Under the pieces are notes generated by a model. The model worked only from the letters and a program-made list of their open reading frames with translations. It did not search any database and was not told the origin of the DNA. A stretch of DNA of 64,000 nt, taken from the NCBI GenBank assembly GCA_001896885.1, contig MKRJ01000049.1, positions 30,479 to 94,478 on the forward strand. The letters are read 5' to 3'. Below are positions 47,797 to 55,965 of the stretch, one piece after another (positions within the stretch are counted from its first letter, which is position 1; each line of letters opens with the position of its first letter). The translations under genes and the position numbers were made by a program. This DNA is from Rhizobiales bacterium 65-79. Lineage in GTDB: Bacteria > Pseudomonadota > Alphaproteobacteria > Rhizobiales > Rhizobiaceae.

Positions 47797-48876
47797 ATGA
47801 AAGCCGCCGTCTGCCGCGAATTCGGCAAGCCTCTCGTCATCGAGGATATCCGTCTGGCCGAGCCGGGGCCCGGCGAGGTGCTGGTCGACATCAAGGCCTG
47901 CGCCATCTGCCATTCCGATATCTTCTTCGCCGAAGGCGCCTGGGGCGGCGCCCTGCCGGCTGTTTACGGGCATGAGGCGGCGGGCATCGTCACCGCGACG
48001 GGAAGCGGCGTGACGCGCGCCAAGGTCGGCGACCACGTCGTCGTCACGCTGATCCGCTCCTGCGGCCATTGCCATTATTGCAAGCAGGGCAGCGAGGTCA
48101 TGTGCGAGGAGGTCTTTCCGCGCGACAGCGGCAGCGCGCTGACCGGCGCGGACGGCAGCGCCTACGTCCAGGCGATGCATACCGGCGCCTTCGCCGAGCG
48201 CGTGCTGGTCGACCAGAGCCAGATGGTGGCGATCCCGAAGGACGTGCCTTTCGATTCCGCCTCGCTGCTCGCCTGCGGTGTCATCACCGGCTACGGCGCG
48301 GTGCTGAACACGGCGAAGGTGAAGCCCGGCCACCACGTCGCGGTCGTCGGCTGCGGCGGCGTCGGGCTGAACAGCGTGCAGGGCGCGGCGATCGCCGGCG
48401 CCAGCACCATCGTCGCGATCGACCTCGCCGACGACAAGCTGGAGGCGGCGAGGCGTTTCGGCGCGACGCACGCGGTCAACCCCAAGAAGGAAGACGCGGC
48501 CAAGGCGATCAAGGCGCTGACCCATGGGCGCGGCGTCGACTTCGTCTTCGTCACGGTCGGCGCCAAACCCGCCTTCGATCGCGCCTTCGACTACATCACC
48601 AAGAACGGAACCGTGGTCATCGTCGGCATGCCGCCATCGGGCGTCATGGCCGAATACGATCCCGGCACGGTGGCGGCCTGGAACCAGAAGATCATCGGCT
48701 CGAAGATGGGCGAGACCACGGTCGCGACCGACATCCCCGAACTGGTGGAACTCTACCGCGCCGGCCGCCTCAAGCTCGACGAGCTCATCACCGCCCGCTA
48801 CCCGCTGGAACGCATCAACGAGGCCATCGCCGCAGTGAATGCGGGGAAAGCGCTGAGGAATGTCATCGTGTTTTAG
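47797..48876 (+). CDS. Zinc-dependent alcohol dehydrogenase
   Basis: A 359-residue medium-chain dehydrogenase. The catalytic zinc site is ACAICHSDIFF with GHEAAGIV; the structural zinc motif reads SCGHCHYCKQGSEVMC, four cysteines; NAD binding is VVGCGGVGLNSVQGA followed by Asp in VAIDLAD. It resembles class III and related alcohol/aldehyde dehydrogenases. The following gene is an enolase-superfamily enzyme, but a repeat separates them. Confidence 0.9.
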   Translation: MKAAVCREFGKPLVIEDIRLAEPGPGEVLVDIKACAICHSDIFFAEGAWGGALPAVYGHEAAGIVTATGSGVTRAKVGDHVVVTLIRSCGHCHYCKQGSEVMCEEVFPRDSGSALTGADGSAYVQAMHTGAFAERVLVDQSQMVAIPKDVPFDSASLLACGVITGYGAVLNTAKVKPGHHVAVVGCGGVGLNSVQGAAIAGASTIVAIDLADDKLEAARRFGATHAVNPKKEDAAKAIKALTHGRGVDFVFVTVGAKPAFDRAFDYITKNGTVVIVGMPPSGVMAEYDPGTVAAWNQKIIGSKMGETTVATDIPELVELYRAGRLKLDELITARYPLERINEAIAAVNAGKALRNVIVF

Positions 48877-48881
48877 GGCAG

Positions 48882-48975
48882 TCGGCATTGGGCAATCGGC
48901 AGTCGGATCCGCTAGGCGCGACTTGGCGCTATAACCGATTGCCTACTGCCCATCTGCCGACTGCCGAAATCGTCC
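48882..48975. repeat. Imperfect palindrome of GGCAGTC-type units
   Basis: The left part (GGGCAGTCGGCA, then GGGCAATCGGCAGTCGG) mirrors the right part (CCGATTGCCTACTGCCC, then TGCCGACTGCC). It is built of TGCC-spaced seven- to eight-base units and fills the gap between the dehydrogenase and the enolase-superfamily gene. Confidence 0.75.
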
Positions 48976-48985
48976 GGAGTGCCCC

Positions 48986-50203
48986 ATGAAAATCACCGAC
49001 GTCAGGACCTTCATCGTCGGCAACCCGCCGCCGCAGATAGGCGGGCGCTATTTCATCTTCGTCAGGCTGACGACCGACGGCAACGTGGTCGGCTACGGCG
49101 AGGCCTACAACGCCACCTTCGGCCCCGAGACCACCGCGCGCATGATCGAGGATTGCGCCGCGCGCTATCTCGTCGGCCGCGATCCGCACGATATCGAGAG
49201 CTTCTTCCGCCGCGCCTATTCCTCCGGCTTCACCCAGCGTCCCGACGTCTCGATGATGGGCTGCGTCTCGGCCCTCGAAATGGCCTGCTGGGACATCATC
49301 GGCAAGGAGGCCGGCAAGCCGGTCTACAAGCTCCTCGGCGGCCAGGTGCACGAAAGGCTGCGCTCCTACACCTATCTCTATCCGACCGCCGGCAGCGTCT
49401 ACCCGGACGAAGCCGAGAACCGCGACAGGAACGTCTACAACGACCCCGATCTCGCCGCCGAATGCGCGCTGGAATATGTCCGCCAGGGGTTCAACGCCGT
49501 CAAGCTCGACCCCGCCGGCCCCTACACCGCATTCGACGGCCACCAGCCGCGCCTGATCGACATCGATCTCTCGGCGCGCATGCTGAAGGCCATCCGCGAG
49601 GCGGTCGGCACGAAGGCCGACATCCTGTTCGGCACGCACGGCCAGTTCACCGCGTCCGGCGCAAGGCGCATGGCCCGCGCCATCGAGCCCTACGACCCGC
49701 TCTGGTTCGAGGAGCCGGTGCCGCCGGACATGCCGGAGGTGATGGCCGAGGTGGCGCGAGCGACCTCGATCCCGATCGCCACAGGCGAGCGGCTGACGAC
49801 GAAATGGGAATTCGCCCGCGTCATCGAGCACAAGGCGGCGAGCATCCTGCAGCCCGATCTCGGCCGCTCGGGCGGCATACTGGAGACGAAGAAGATCGCC
49901 GCGATGGCCGAGGCGCATCACATCCAGGTCGCGCCGCACTGCTATTGCGGACCGATCGTCGGCGCCGCCAACATCCAGCTCGCCGCGACGCTGCCCAATT
50001 TCCTCATCCTCGAATCGATCAAGACCTGGGACGGCTTCCACGCGAAGCTGCTCAAGAAGAAGATCGAATGGCAGGACGGCTGGGTGATCCCGTCGAGGGA
50101 ACCTGGCCTCGGCGTCGAACTCGACGAGGCGGTGTGCGAGGCGCATCCCTGGAACGGAGATATCCTGCATCTGCAGATGGCGCCCGACCCGCTGTTTCCG
50201 TGA
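48986..50203 (+). CDS. Mandelate racemase/enolase-superfamily sugar-acid dehydratase
   Basis: 405 residues. N-terminal capping domain, then a TIM barrel: substrate-side AVKLDP, metal ligands probably in LFGTHGQF, WFEEPVPP (Glu) and TGERL (Glu), and catalytic His in VAPHCYCGP. This arrangement fits acid-sugar dehydratases such as galactonate or mannonate dehydratase. The exact substrate cannot be read. The preceding alcohol dehydrogenase could act in the same sugar pathway (inference). Confidence 0.85.
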   Translation: MKITDVRTFIVGNPPPQIGGRYFIFVRLTTDGNVVGYGEAYNATFGPETTARMIEDCAARYLVGRDPHDIESFFRRAYSSGFTQRPDVSMMGCVSALEMACWDIIGKEAGKPVYKLLGGQVHERLRSYTYLYPTAGSVYPDEAENRDRNVYNDPDLAAECALEYVRQGFNAVKLDPAGPYTAFDGHQPRLIDIDLSARMLKAIREAVGTKADILFGTHGQFTASGARRMARAIEPYDPLWFEEPVPPDMPEVMAEVARATSIPIATGERLTTKWEFARVIEHKAASILQPDLGRSGGILETKKIAAMAEAHHIQVAPHCYCGPIVGAANIQLAATLPNFLILESIKTWDGFHAKLLKKKIEWQDGWVIPSREPGLGVELDEAVCEAHPWNGDILHLQMAPDPLFP

Positions 50204-50313
50204 GGAAGGGGGCACTCACCACTCGGTCGGGGATTCGTGGATGCTGAAAAGTCGAGAACCCGGCCCTCGACGGTAACAATGCCAGCGCCGTCAAAGGGAA
50301 TGGTTCAAACGCC

Positions 50314-50769
50314 TCACCTTCCCCTGCCCACTCCGATGAGCCGCGGCGGTGCCGCCTCCGCGGCAGCGCGGTCGAAGCTCTCGCGGGCGTCTTCCACCCG
50401 TTGACGGTGTGTCGTCGCCCATTCGCCGATCCGGTTCAGCGGCTCGATCAGCGTCCGGCCGAGTTCGGTCAGCTCGTAGTCGACGCGCGGCGGGATCGAC
50501 GGCGTCACCGTGCGTGTCACGAAACCGTCCCGCTCCAGCCCGCGCAGCGTAAGTGTCAGCATTCGCTGGGAAATTCCGTTGATGACGCGCTTGATCTCGG
50601 TGAAGCGCTTCGGCCCGTCGGAGAGGCTGCGCACGACGAACACCGTCCATTTGTCGCCGATCCGCGCCAGGATATCGGCCACAGCCCGGCAGTCCGGGGT
50701 TACAAGATTGTCACCGTGTTCCAAGAAAGTGCCTCCTTGCGCATTCCGCACCGGTATCCAATTTAGCAT
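50314..50769 (-). CDS. HxlR-family transcriptional regulator
   Basis: 151 residues. The HxlR winged helix is clear: CRAVADILARIGDKWTVFVV, RSLSDGPKRFTEIKRVINGI, SQRMLTLTLRGLERDGFVTR, and VDYELTELGRTL. Several HxlR proteins sense quinones or electrophiles and control oxidoreductases, here the divergent azoR gene. A TGATAC-type palindrome lies between them. The N-terminal 15-20 residues are uncertain. Confidence 0.9.
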   Translation of the reverse strand: MLNWIPVRNAQGGTFLEHGDNLVTPDCRAVADILARIGDKWTVFVVRSLSDGPKRFTEIKRVINGISQRMLTLTLRGLERDGFVTRTVTPSIPPRVDYELTELGRTLIEPLNRIGEWATTHRQRVEDARESFDRAAAEAAPPRLIGVGRGR

Positions 50770-50780
50770 CAGTTCTCATT

Positions 50781-50794
50781 TGATACCAGTATCA
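50781..50794. promoter_or_regulatory. Putative HxlR operator
   Basis: TGATACCAGTATCA: perfect six-base arms with a two-base centre, 11 bases upstream of the hxlR start and within the shared divergent promoter region. The position suits control of both genes. Confidence 0.5.
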
Positions 50795-50859
50795 GATTTG
50801 TAACCGAGACAAATTGAATTGGCGGCGCTCCCAAAGCCGTCCCCGAAAGGAAGTGCATC

Positions 50860-51492
50860 ATGTCCAACGTCCTCCTCATCCTCTCCAGCCCGCGCGGCGA
50901 AGCTTCGCTGTCGACGAAGGTGGCGCGCTCGCTCGCCGATGCCATCGCCGGCCAGAGGGACGCGTCGCTGACCGTCCGTGATCTCGGCGCCAACCCGCCC
51001 GCCCACATCGACAGCGAGTTCGTCGTCGCCGCCACCGCCCCGTCCGAGAATCCGACCGAAGCGCAGAAGGCGGCCGCCGAGGAATCCGACCGGCTGATCG
51101 CCGAGATCGCCGCCGCCGACACGCTGGTGATCGGTGCCGCCATGATCAATTTCGCCGTGACCTCTCCGCTGAAGAGTTGGTTCGACCGCATCGCGGTGCG
51201 CGGCAAGACCTTCCGCTACACCGAAACCGGCCCGGAGGGGCTGCTGAAGGGCAAGAAGGCCTATGTCGTGATGGCGAGCGCCGGCGTCTATTCCGACGGC
51301 CCGACCAAGGCGATCGATTTCGCCTCGCCCTATATCCGGCATATGCTCGGCTTCATGGGCATCACCGATGTCGAGGTGATACGTGTCGAGGGTCTGGCCT
51401 TCGGCGCCGAAGCTGCCGAGAAGGCGATCAGCGGCGCCATGGCGCGTGCCGGCGCGCTTGCCGAGGCGCATGGGCAGGCATTGGCTGCATAA
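50860..51492 (+). CDS. azoR: FMN-dependent NADH-azoreductase
   Basis: A 210-residue flavodoxin-like quinone/azo reductase. FMN-binding SSPRGEASLSTKVA is at the start; INFAVTSPLKSWFDRIAVRGKTF is the family signature near the active site; ASAGVYSDG follows. It reduces quinones and azo compounds with NADH. Divergent from the HxlR regulator, a frequent pairing. Confidence 0.93.
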   Translation: MSNVLLILSSPRGEASLSTKVARSLADAIAGQRDASLTVRDLGANPPAHIDSEFVVAATAPSENPTEAQKAAAEESDRLIAEIAAADTLVIGAAMINFAVTSPLKSWFDRIAVRGKTFRYTETGPEGLLKGKKAYVVMASAGVYSDGPTKAIDFASPYIRHMLGFMGITDVEVIRVEGLAFGAEAAEKAISGAMARAGALAEAHGQALAA

Positions 51493-51553
51493 CGAACCTG
51501 GCGATATCGCCGTTCAAGATCTCTTCACCCGCGACCCGTTTGCCCTGGAAAGT

Positions 51554-51666
51554 CCCCCCTCTCCGTCTCGCCCAGGGGCTCGCCACCTCTCCCCCTGAAG
51601 GGGGCGAGGAAAGGCGCTGCGTCGACGCTCGCTCCCTTCCTCTCCACCTTCAGGCGGAGAGGGAGA
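51554..51666. repeat. Dispersed palindromic repeat cluster
   Basis: Contains CCCCCTCTCC, CCACCTCTCCCCC-TGAA-GGGGG-CGAGGAAAGGCGC, and TCTCCACCTT...GCGGAGAGGGAGAG. Shares a stretch of over 20 nearly identical bases with the cluster at 47063-47200. Confidence 0.8.
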
Positions 51667-51723
51667 GTCGTTACATGCAGGAGGGAATCTCGACGAAGGG
51701 AACGATGGCGACGCCGATACTTC

Positions 51724-52407
51724 CTACTGCCGCTCTTGCACCACGCCCTTTTCCGTCACGATCGCGTCCATCGGGATGTCGTGCGGCTGCGGATAGATCG
51801 TCGGCAGCGCGCACGACCCGTAGCCGATGCCGATGACCAGTGGCTTCCTGGGCAGCGACGCCAGCGTCCGGTCGAAGAAGCCGCCGCCATAGCCGAGCCG
51901 GTAGTTCGACGGGTCGTAACCGACCAGCGGCGCGATCACGATGTCCGGGAAGACTGGCTCGCCTTCCGCCGGGATGGGGATGTTCCACACCCCGCGCTCC
52001 AGTTTGTCGCCCTGCTTCCACTGGCGGAAGACGAGCGGCTCGCCCTTGGCGACGACGAGCGGCAGCGCGGTCCGCCCTCCCCTGTCGACGATCGTCTGGC
52101 CCCAGCCCCGGAGATCGGGCTCGCCCCGGAACGGCCAGTAATAGCTGACCAGCGTCCCCGCGACATCGCCGATCAGCGCGTCCAGCCCTGCCGCGATCCC
52201 CACGGTCATCGCCGTACGGTCAGCCGCGCTGATCGCCAACCTGGCCTCGATCCGGCGCTGCCGTTCCGCCTTGCGCCAGCGATAGACGTCGGCCCGGGCC
52301 TGGGCATCGGCGGCCTCGGGCGCGTGATAGTCCTGGGTCAGTTCATGCATGAAGCAGGGCGGCGACGAATATTGCGCGGGACCTTCATCTTCTTCCTTGT
52401 CTGCCAT
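51724..52407 (-). CDS. 5-formyltetrahydrofolate cyclo-ligase
   Basis: 227 residues from the ATG at 52407 (AGGCGGAAGA upstream). ATP- and folate-binding signature NYRLGYGGGFFDRTLA near the C-terminus; AERQRRIEARLAISAADR near the N-terminus. It converts 5-formyl-THF to 5,10-methenyl-THF. It carries a 40-residue N-terminal extension compared with the short family members. In gammaproteobacteria this gene follows 6S RNA; I looked for 6S here and did not find it. Confidence 0.92.
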   Translation of the reverse strand: MADKEEDEGPAQYSSPPCFMHELTQDYHAPEAADAQARADVYRWRKAERQRRIEARLAISAADRTAMTVGIAAGLDALIGDVAGTLVSYYWPFRGEPDLRGWGQTIVDRGGRTALPLVVAKGEPLVFRQWKQGDKLERGVWNIPIPAEGEPVFPDIVIAPLVGYDPSNYRLGYGGGFFDRTLASLPRKPLVIGIGYGSCALPTIYPQPHDIPMDAIVTEKGVVQERQ

Positions 52408-52758
52408 TCTTCCGCCTTTCTGCCTGCTGTCCATCGAAGTCTAGACTTTTCCCCCCGCCGCGCCATCTTCAACGCGACGCAATTGGCCGAAGTGACGTCG
52501 CGCCAAGGAAGATGGCTCAGCCGACGGGGATCGCTCCAGCCAAAAGCGCAAGGCCGACATACCTAAAGCTTTATTAAAGTCGACGGGATTTCACCTGTCG
52601 GAAAGAAGGGCCCAAGCAGGAAAGCGTAGAAATTTACTATAGTTGGCGAAGCGGCTGGCACCAACCTTCCGTTCGGCAAGGATCGGTTGTAGTAACAGGG
52701 TTACCAATTCCTGAACAAGTTCGGAACACGGTGGTGTTCCTGCCAAGGGGTGTGAGTT
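52408..52758. other. Divergent intergenic region, 350 bp
   Basis: Holds the promoters of the cyclo-ligase and the coiled-coil gene. An AT-rich TTTACTATAG near 52632-52641 could be a -10 region for the latter. A GAAC-N7-GAAC box and a hairpin lie at 52713-52740. I see no 6S RNA or other ncRNA signature. Confidence 0.4.
52713..52740. promoter_or_regulatory. GAAC-N7-GAAC box and overlapping hairpin
   Basis: GAAC at 52713-52716 and 52724-52727 are seven bases apart, the spacing of the alphaproteobacterial LexA box. It overlaps a perfect hairpin GGAACAC-GGTG-GTGTTCC (52723-52740), 18 bases before the coiled-coil gene start. Either element may be regulatory; a chance match is possible. Confidence 0.35.
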
Positions 52759-54153
52759 ATGAATCTGATGGGTATGCTCAAGCGCGGCGACAAGCTGGAC
52801 AAGGCCTTCGAGGAACTTCAGACCGGCATGCTGGACGTGCTCGACGAAGACCTTTTCAGTCTGCCGGATACGGCGCAGCCCGCAGAGAACAACATCGCGG
52901 CCGAGGAGACAACCCCCAAGGAAGACGACAGGCCGCAGGCATTCGCGGAAGAACGGACGGAGCCGGTCGTTCGTCTGACTTCCTACGCCCAGAGCCGCCT
53001 CGCGGCGCTTGAATCGCTGGAGGATCTGCATCGCAACGCTCAGGAGCACCTCGAAAGCGTCGGCTCGGGTCTGACGCAGGTCATCACCGCGCATCACCTC
53101 ACCCGCGAGTTCCTGAACGCCATCCACTCCGACATCCATCGCGCCAGCGAATACGAGAACGCCAACGGGGCGCTCGCGGCGGAGAACCGCAAGCTCGCCG
53201 ACCAGATCCACGACGCGATGAAGAAGCAGCAGGAGCTGGAGACGGCGCTGGAAGGTTTGCGGAGGCGCGAATCCGGCCTGCTGCAGGATCGCGATGCGCT
53301 TCGCATCGAGGTTTCCAGCCTGAAGCTCGAGAATGTCGAGCTCGGCAACAGCCTGTCGCGAAGCGAGTCCGAGCGCGGCGAAGTGGTCAAGACGCTTTCC
53401 ACGCGCACCGTCGAAGCCGAGCGGCGCCTGCGCGAAAACGAGATCCTGCGCGAGAAGCAGGTCAATCTCTCGATCGACCTCGAAAAGACGCTGAAGCGCG
53501 AGGCGGAATTGCGCCGCCGGCACGACGAGCTGAGCACGGCCCACGCCAACGAGTCCGCGCGGCATCGCGAGACGCAGGCGGCGCTGGCCAAGGCCGAGAA
53601 GGAAACCATCCGCCTTCAGAAGCAGGCCGAGATCGCCGAGGCCAGGCGGGCGGAGATGAACGAGACGGCCATCGGCCGCGAAGCCGAGAGCGAGGCGAAC
53701 GCAAGGCGCAACATGGCTGAGATCCGCGGCCTCAAGGAAGAGATCCAGAGCCTCCACGGCCGCCTCGAAACCGCTTCCGCCGAACAGGCGCAGGCGAGCG
53801 AGGAGATCGGCCGGCTGAAATCCCAGATCGACGACATGTCGACCGAGAGGCAGATCGCGCAGGAGATGATCGCGACGCTGAAGCGCGACAGCGAAGCCGA
53901 CCGCAAGGCGCAGAACGGCGCCGCACGCGCGGCAGCGGATCGCGTCGACATGTCCGGCGTCGAGAAGCTGCAGGGCGAGATCACCGACCTCACCGCCCAG
54001 ATCGCCAAGCTGAAGGCCGAAGTGAAGGAGCTGCAGCCCTACCAGCGGCTCTATCGCGAGGCGAAGGCGAAGCTACAGGCGGCCAACACCTCGGAGGCCG
54101 AAGTCGCTACCCCGAAGAAGAAGCACCACGCCGAGGCCGGCAACAAGGGGTGA
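52759..54153 (+). CDS. Long coiled-coil protein, unknown
   Basis: 464 residues. After a short N-terminal head (MNLMGMLKRGDKLDKAFEEL) and an acidic linker, residues about 75-435 are almost continuous heptad-rich coiled coil, heavy in Ala, Glu, Arg, Lys and Leu, with a basic C-terminus. No ATPase motifs, so not an SMC protein. No signal peptide or membrane segment. It could be a cytoskeletal or cell-pole scaffold of the kind known from other alphaproteobacteria (inference). Confidence 0.8.
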   Translation: MNLMGMLKRGDKLDKAFEELQTGMLDVLDEDLFSLPDTAQPAENNIAAEETTPKEDDRPQAFAEERTEPVVRLTSYAQSRLAALESLEDLHRNAQEHLESVGSGLTQVITAHHLTREFLNAIHSDIHRASEYENANGALAAENRKLADQIHDAMKKQQELETALEGLRRRESGLLQDRDALRIEVSSLKLENVELGNSLSRSESERGEVVKTLSTRTVEAERRLRENEILREKQVNLSIDLEKTLKREAELRRRHDELSTAHANESARHRETQAALAKAEKETIRLQKQAEIAEARRAEMNETAIGREAESEANARRNMAEIRGLKEEIQSLHGRLETASAEQAQASEEIGRLKSQIDDMSTERQIAQEMIATLKRDSEADRKAQNGAARAAADRVDMSGVEKLQGEITDLTAQIAKLKAEVKELQPYQRLYREAKAKLQAANTSEAEVATPKKKHHAEAGNKG

Positions 54154-54563
54154 GACGACAGGCAGGGCTTCTGCTGTCGGTCATCCCGGTTTTCGACGCG
54201 AGCCCGCCAGCATCGCAAGGCCGGAATGCACTCTGCGACGACGCGGAGATGCGATCTGACCCGGAACGAGGCCCGCGCTCCGCCCCGCCAAGCCCGACAG
54301 GCTTGAACGGCGAAACCGGTAGTCAACGGAATATGAGCGACAAGGCCTCCCTCCTCGCCTTCCGGTAATTGTCCGGTCTTCTGCCGCCAAGCGATGGGCG
54401 GACGCCTGCCGCGTCGTCCCGAACGCGCTTCCCCCGCTTGCCCGTCGCGCCTTGCGGGAGTATCCCCGCAATGTCGGGGGTTGGGTCCATGCGATCGTCT
54501 GATTCGCGGCCTTTTCCCCTGCGGACCGATTTTCCTCAGGCCACACAGGCCGAAGGAGCGACG
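54154..54563. other. Intergenic region, 410 bp
   Basis: GC-rich, with no supported gene. It contains GGTCATCCCGGTTTTCG near 54179, a half copy of the palindromic repeat at 59231-59283. The open frame ahead of the hydrolase has no good start before 54564. Confidence 0.45.
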
Positions 54564-55358
54564 ATGAGAAGACCCGTGATCGGCGTCATCGGCAACACGC
54601 ATGTGGTGGAGAACCGCTTCAGCGTGCAGATGGCCGGCGAGCGCAACCTCCACGCTGTGGCCGAGGTGGCCGGCGCCCTGCCGCTCATCTTCGCCGGCGA
54701 TCCCGGGATCACGCACATTCCCGACCTGCTCGACGCCGTCGACGGCATCGTACTCACCGGCGCCCGGGCGAATGTCCATCCGAGCCTCTTCAAGGCCGAG
54801 CCTTCCGCGAAATACGAGCCCTATGACGAGGCGCGCGACGGACTCGCCCTGCCGCTGATCACGGCCTGCGTCGAGCGCGGCGTGCCGCTCCTCGGCATCT
54901 GCCGCGGCTTCCAGGAAATGAACGTCGCCTTCGGCGGCTCGCTCTATCCCGAAATCCGCGAACTGCCGGGGCGCATGAACCACCGCATGCCTAGGCTGGA
55001 GAACGGCGAGATCCATCCCGATCCGGCCGTCGTCTTCGCCGACCGGCACGAGGTGCGGCTGACGCCGGGCGGCGTGTTCGCGCGGCTGTTGGGTCGCGAC
55101 ATCATCAAGGTGAATTCGCTGCACGGCCAGGGCGTGCTCGAACTCGGCCGCCGCGTGATCGCGGAAGGCATCGCCGAGGACGGCACGATCGAGGCAATCC
55201 GCATCGAAGACGCGCCCGGCTTCGCCCTCGGCGTCCAGTGGCACGCCGAATACGATCCGGCCACCAACCCGATCAACCGCGCCCTCTTCGAGGCTTTCGG
55301 CCAGGCCGTCCGCGCCCGCGCCGGCGGCGATCTGCACGAGCGGCAGGCGGCGGAATAA
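54564..55358 (+). CDS. Gamma-glutamyl-gamma-aminobutyrate hydrolase-like protein (PuuD family)
   Basis: A 264-residue class I glutamine amidotransferase-like hydrolase (peptidase C26). The nucleophile elbow is LLGICRGFQEMNVAFGG with the catalytic Cys, and the His/Glu pair is QWHAEYDP. Start at 54564, with GGAG upstream. It is the final step of the putrescine-to-GABA route in E. coli; no other Puu genes are adjacent, so the substrate may differ. Confidence 0.9.
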   Translation: MRRPVIGVIGNTHVVENRFSVQMAGERNLHAVAEVAGALPLIFAGDPGITHIPDLLDAVDGIVLTGARANVHPSLFKAEPSAKYEPYDEARDGLALPLITACVERGVPLLGICRGFQEMNVAFGGSLYPEIRELPGRMNHRMPRLENGEIHPDPAVVFADRHEVRLTPGGVFARLLGRDIIKVNSLHGQGVLELGRRVIAEGIAEDGTIEAIRIEDAPGFALGVQWHAEYDPATNPINRALFEAFGQAVRARAGGDLHERQAAE

Positions 55359-55382
55359 CCGCCCATCCAGTCCGATAGGCGG

Positions 55383-55955
55383 CTACACCAGCAGCAGCCC
55401 CTCGCGCATGGCGATCGCGATGGCGTCGGTCCGGTTGCGCGCCTCTAGCTTCGCCAGCAGTGCCGCGACATGGAACTTCGCCGTGTGCACGGAGATGTCG
55501 AGCGTCCGCGCGATGTGCTTGTTCGAGGCGCCGTTGGCAAGCAGCGCCAGCACCTCGCTTTCGCGCGGCGTGAGCGGCTGGCGGTTTGCCGGAAAATGCT
55601 CGCGATGGGCGCCTCCGTTCTCCTCCGAGGCGTGGACCAGCCGGTAGCCCGCCGCGACCAGCCGGATGGCTGCCGCGACCGTCTCGGGATCGGCGTCGGC
55701 GGGCAGGACCCCTGCAGGCGGCGGGTGACGCCCCTCGCCCTCTTCCGGGGTGATGGCGCCGACGACAAGCCAGGGCGCCATCGCGTCGAACGGCGCGCCG
55801 TCCGTGACGGCCATTTGTACCAGGCCGGCCCCGTCGAGGTCGTCCGGCGTGGCGGCGGCGATGCCGTGCTCTTCCGCCAGCGCCAGGGCGAGTTCCTTGC
55901 CGTGCGCCCGGTCGGCGAAGGCGATCATGACGGTCTGGCCGTGTCCACCTGCCAC
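55383..55955 (-). CDS. LuxR/NarL-type regulator with degenerate receiver
   Basis: 190 residues. The C-terminal HTH is clear (LTPRESEVLALLANGASNKH, then IARTLDISVHTAKFHVAALL). The N-terminal 115 residues resemble a receiver domain in size and pattern (TVMIAFADRAHGKELALALA), but the usual acidic pocket and phosphoacceptor Asp/Lys are not evident, so it probably is not phosphorylated by a histidine kinase. It follows the HtrA-like gene by 10 bases and is surely in the same transcript. Confidence 0.82.
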   Translation of the reverse strand: MAGGHGQTVMIAFADRAHGKELALALAEEHGIAAATPDDLDGAGLVQMAVTDGAPFDAMAPWLVVGAITPEEGEGRHPPPAGVLPADADPETVAAAIRLVAAGYRLVHASEENGGAHREHFPANRQPLTPRESEVLALLANGASNKHIARTLDISVHTAKFHVAALLAKLEARNRTDAIAIAMREGLLLV

Positions 55956-55965
55956 GTCTGGAACC

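Noticed and set aside
52408..52758. 6S RNA next to the 5-formyl-THF cyclo-ligase gene
   Set aside because: The neighbourhood is suggestive in other bacteria, but no ~160-nt closing stem with a large central bubble could be seen here.
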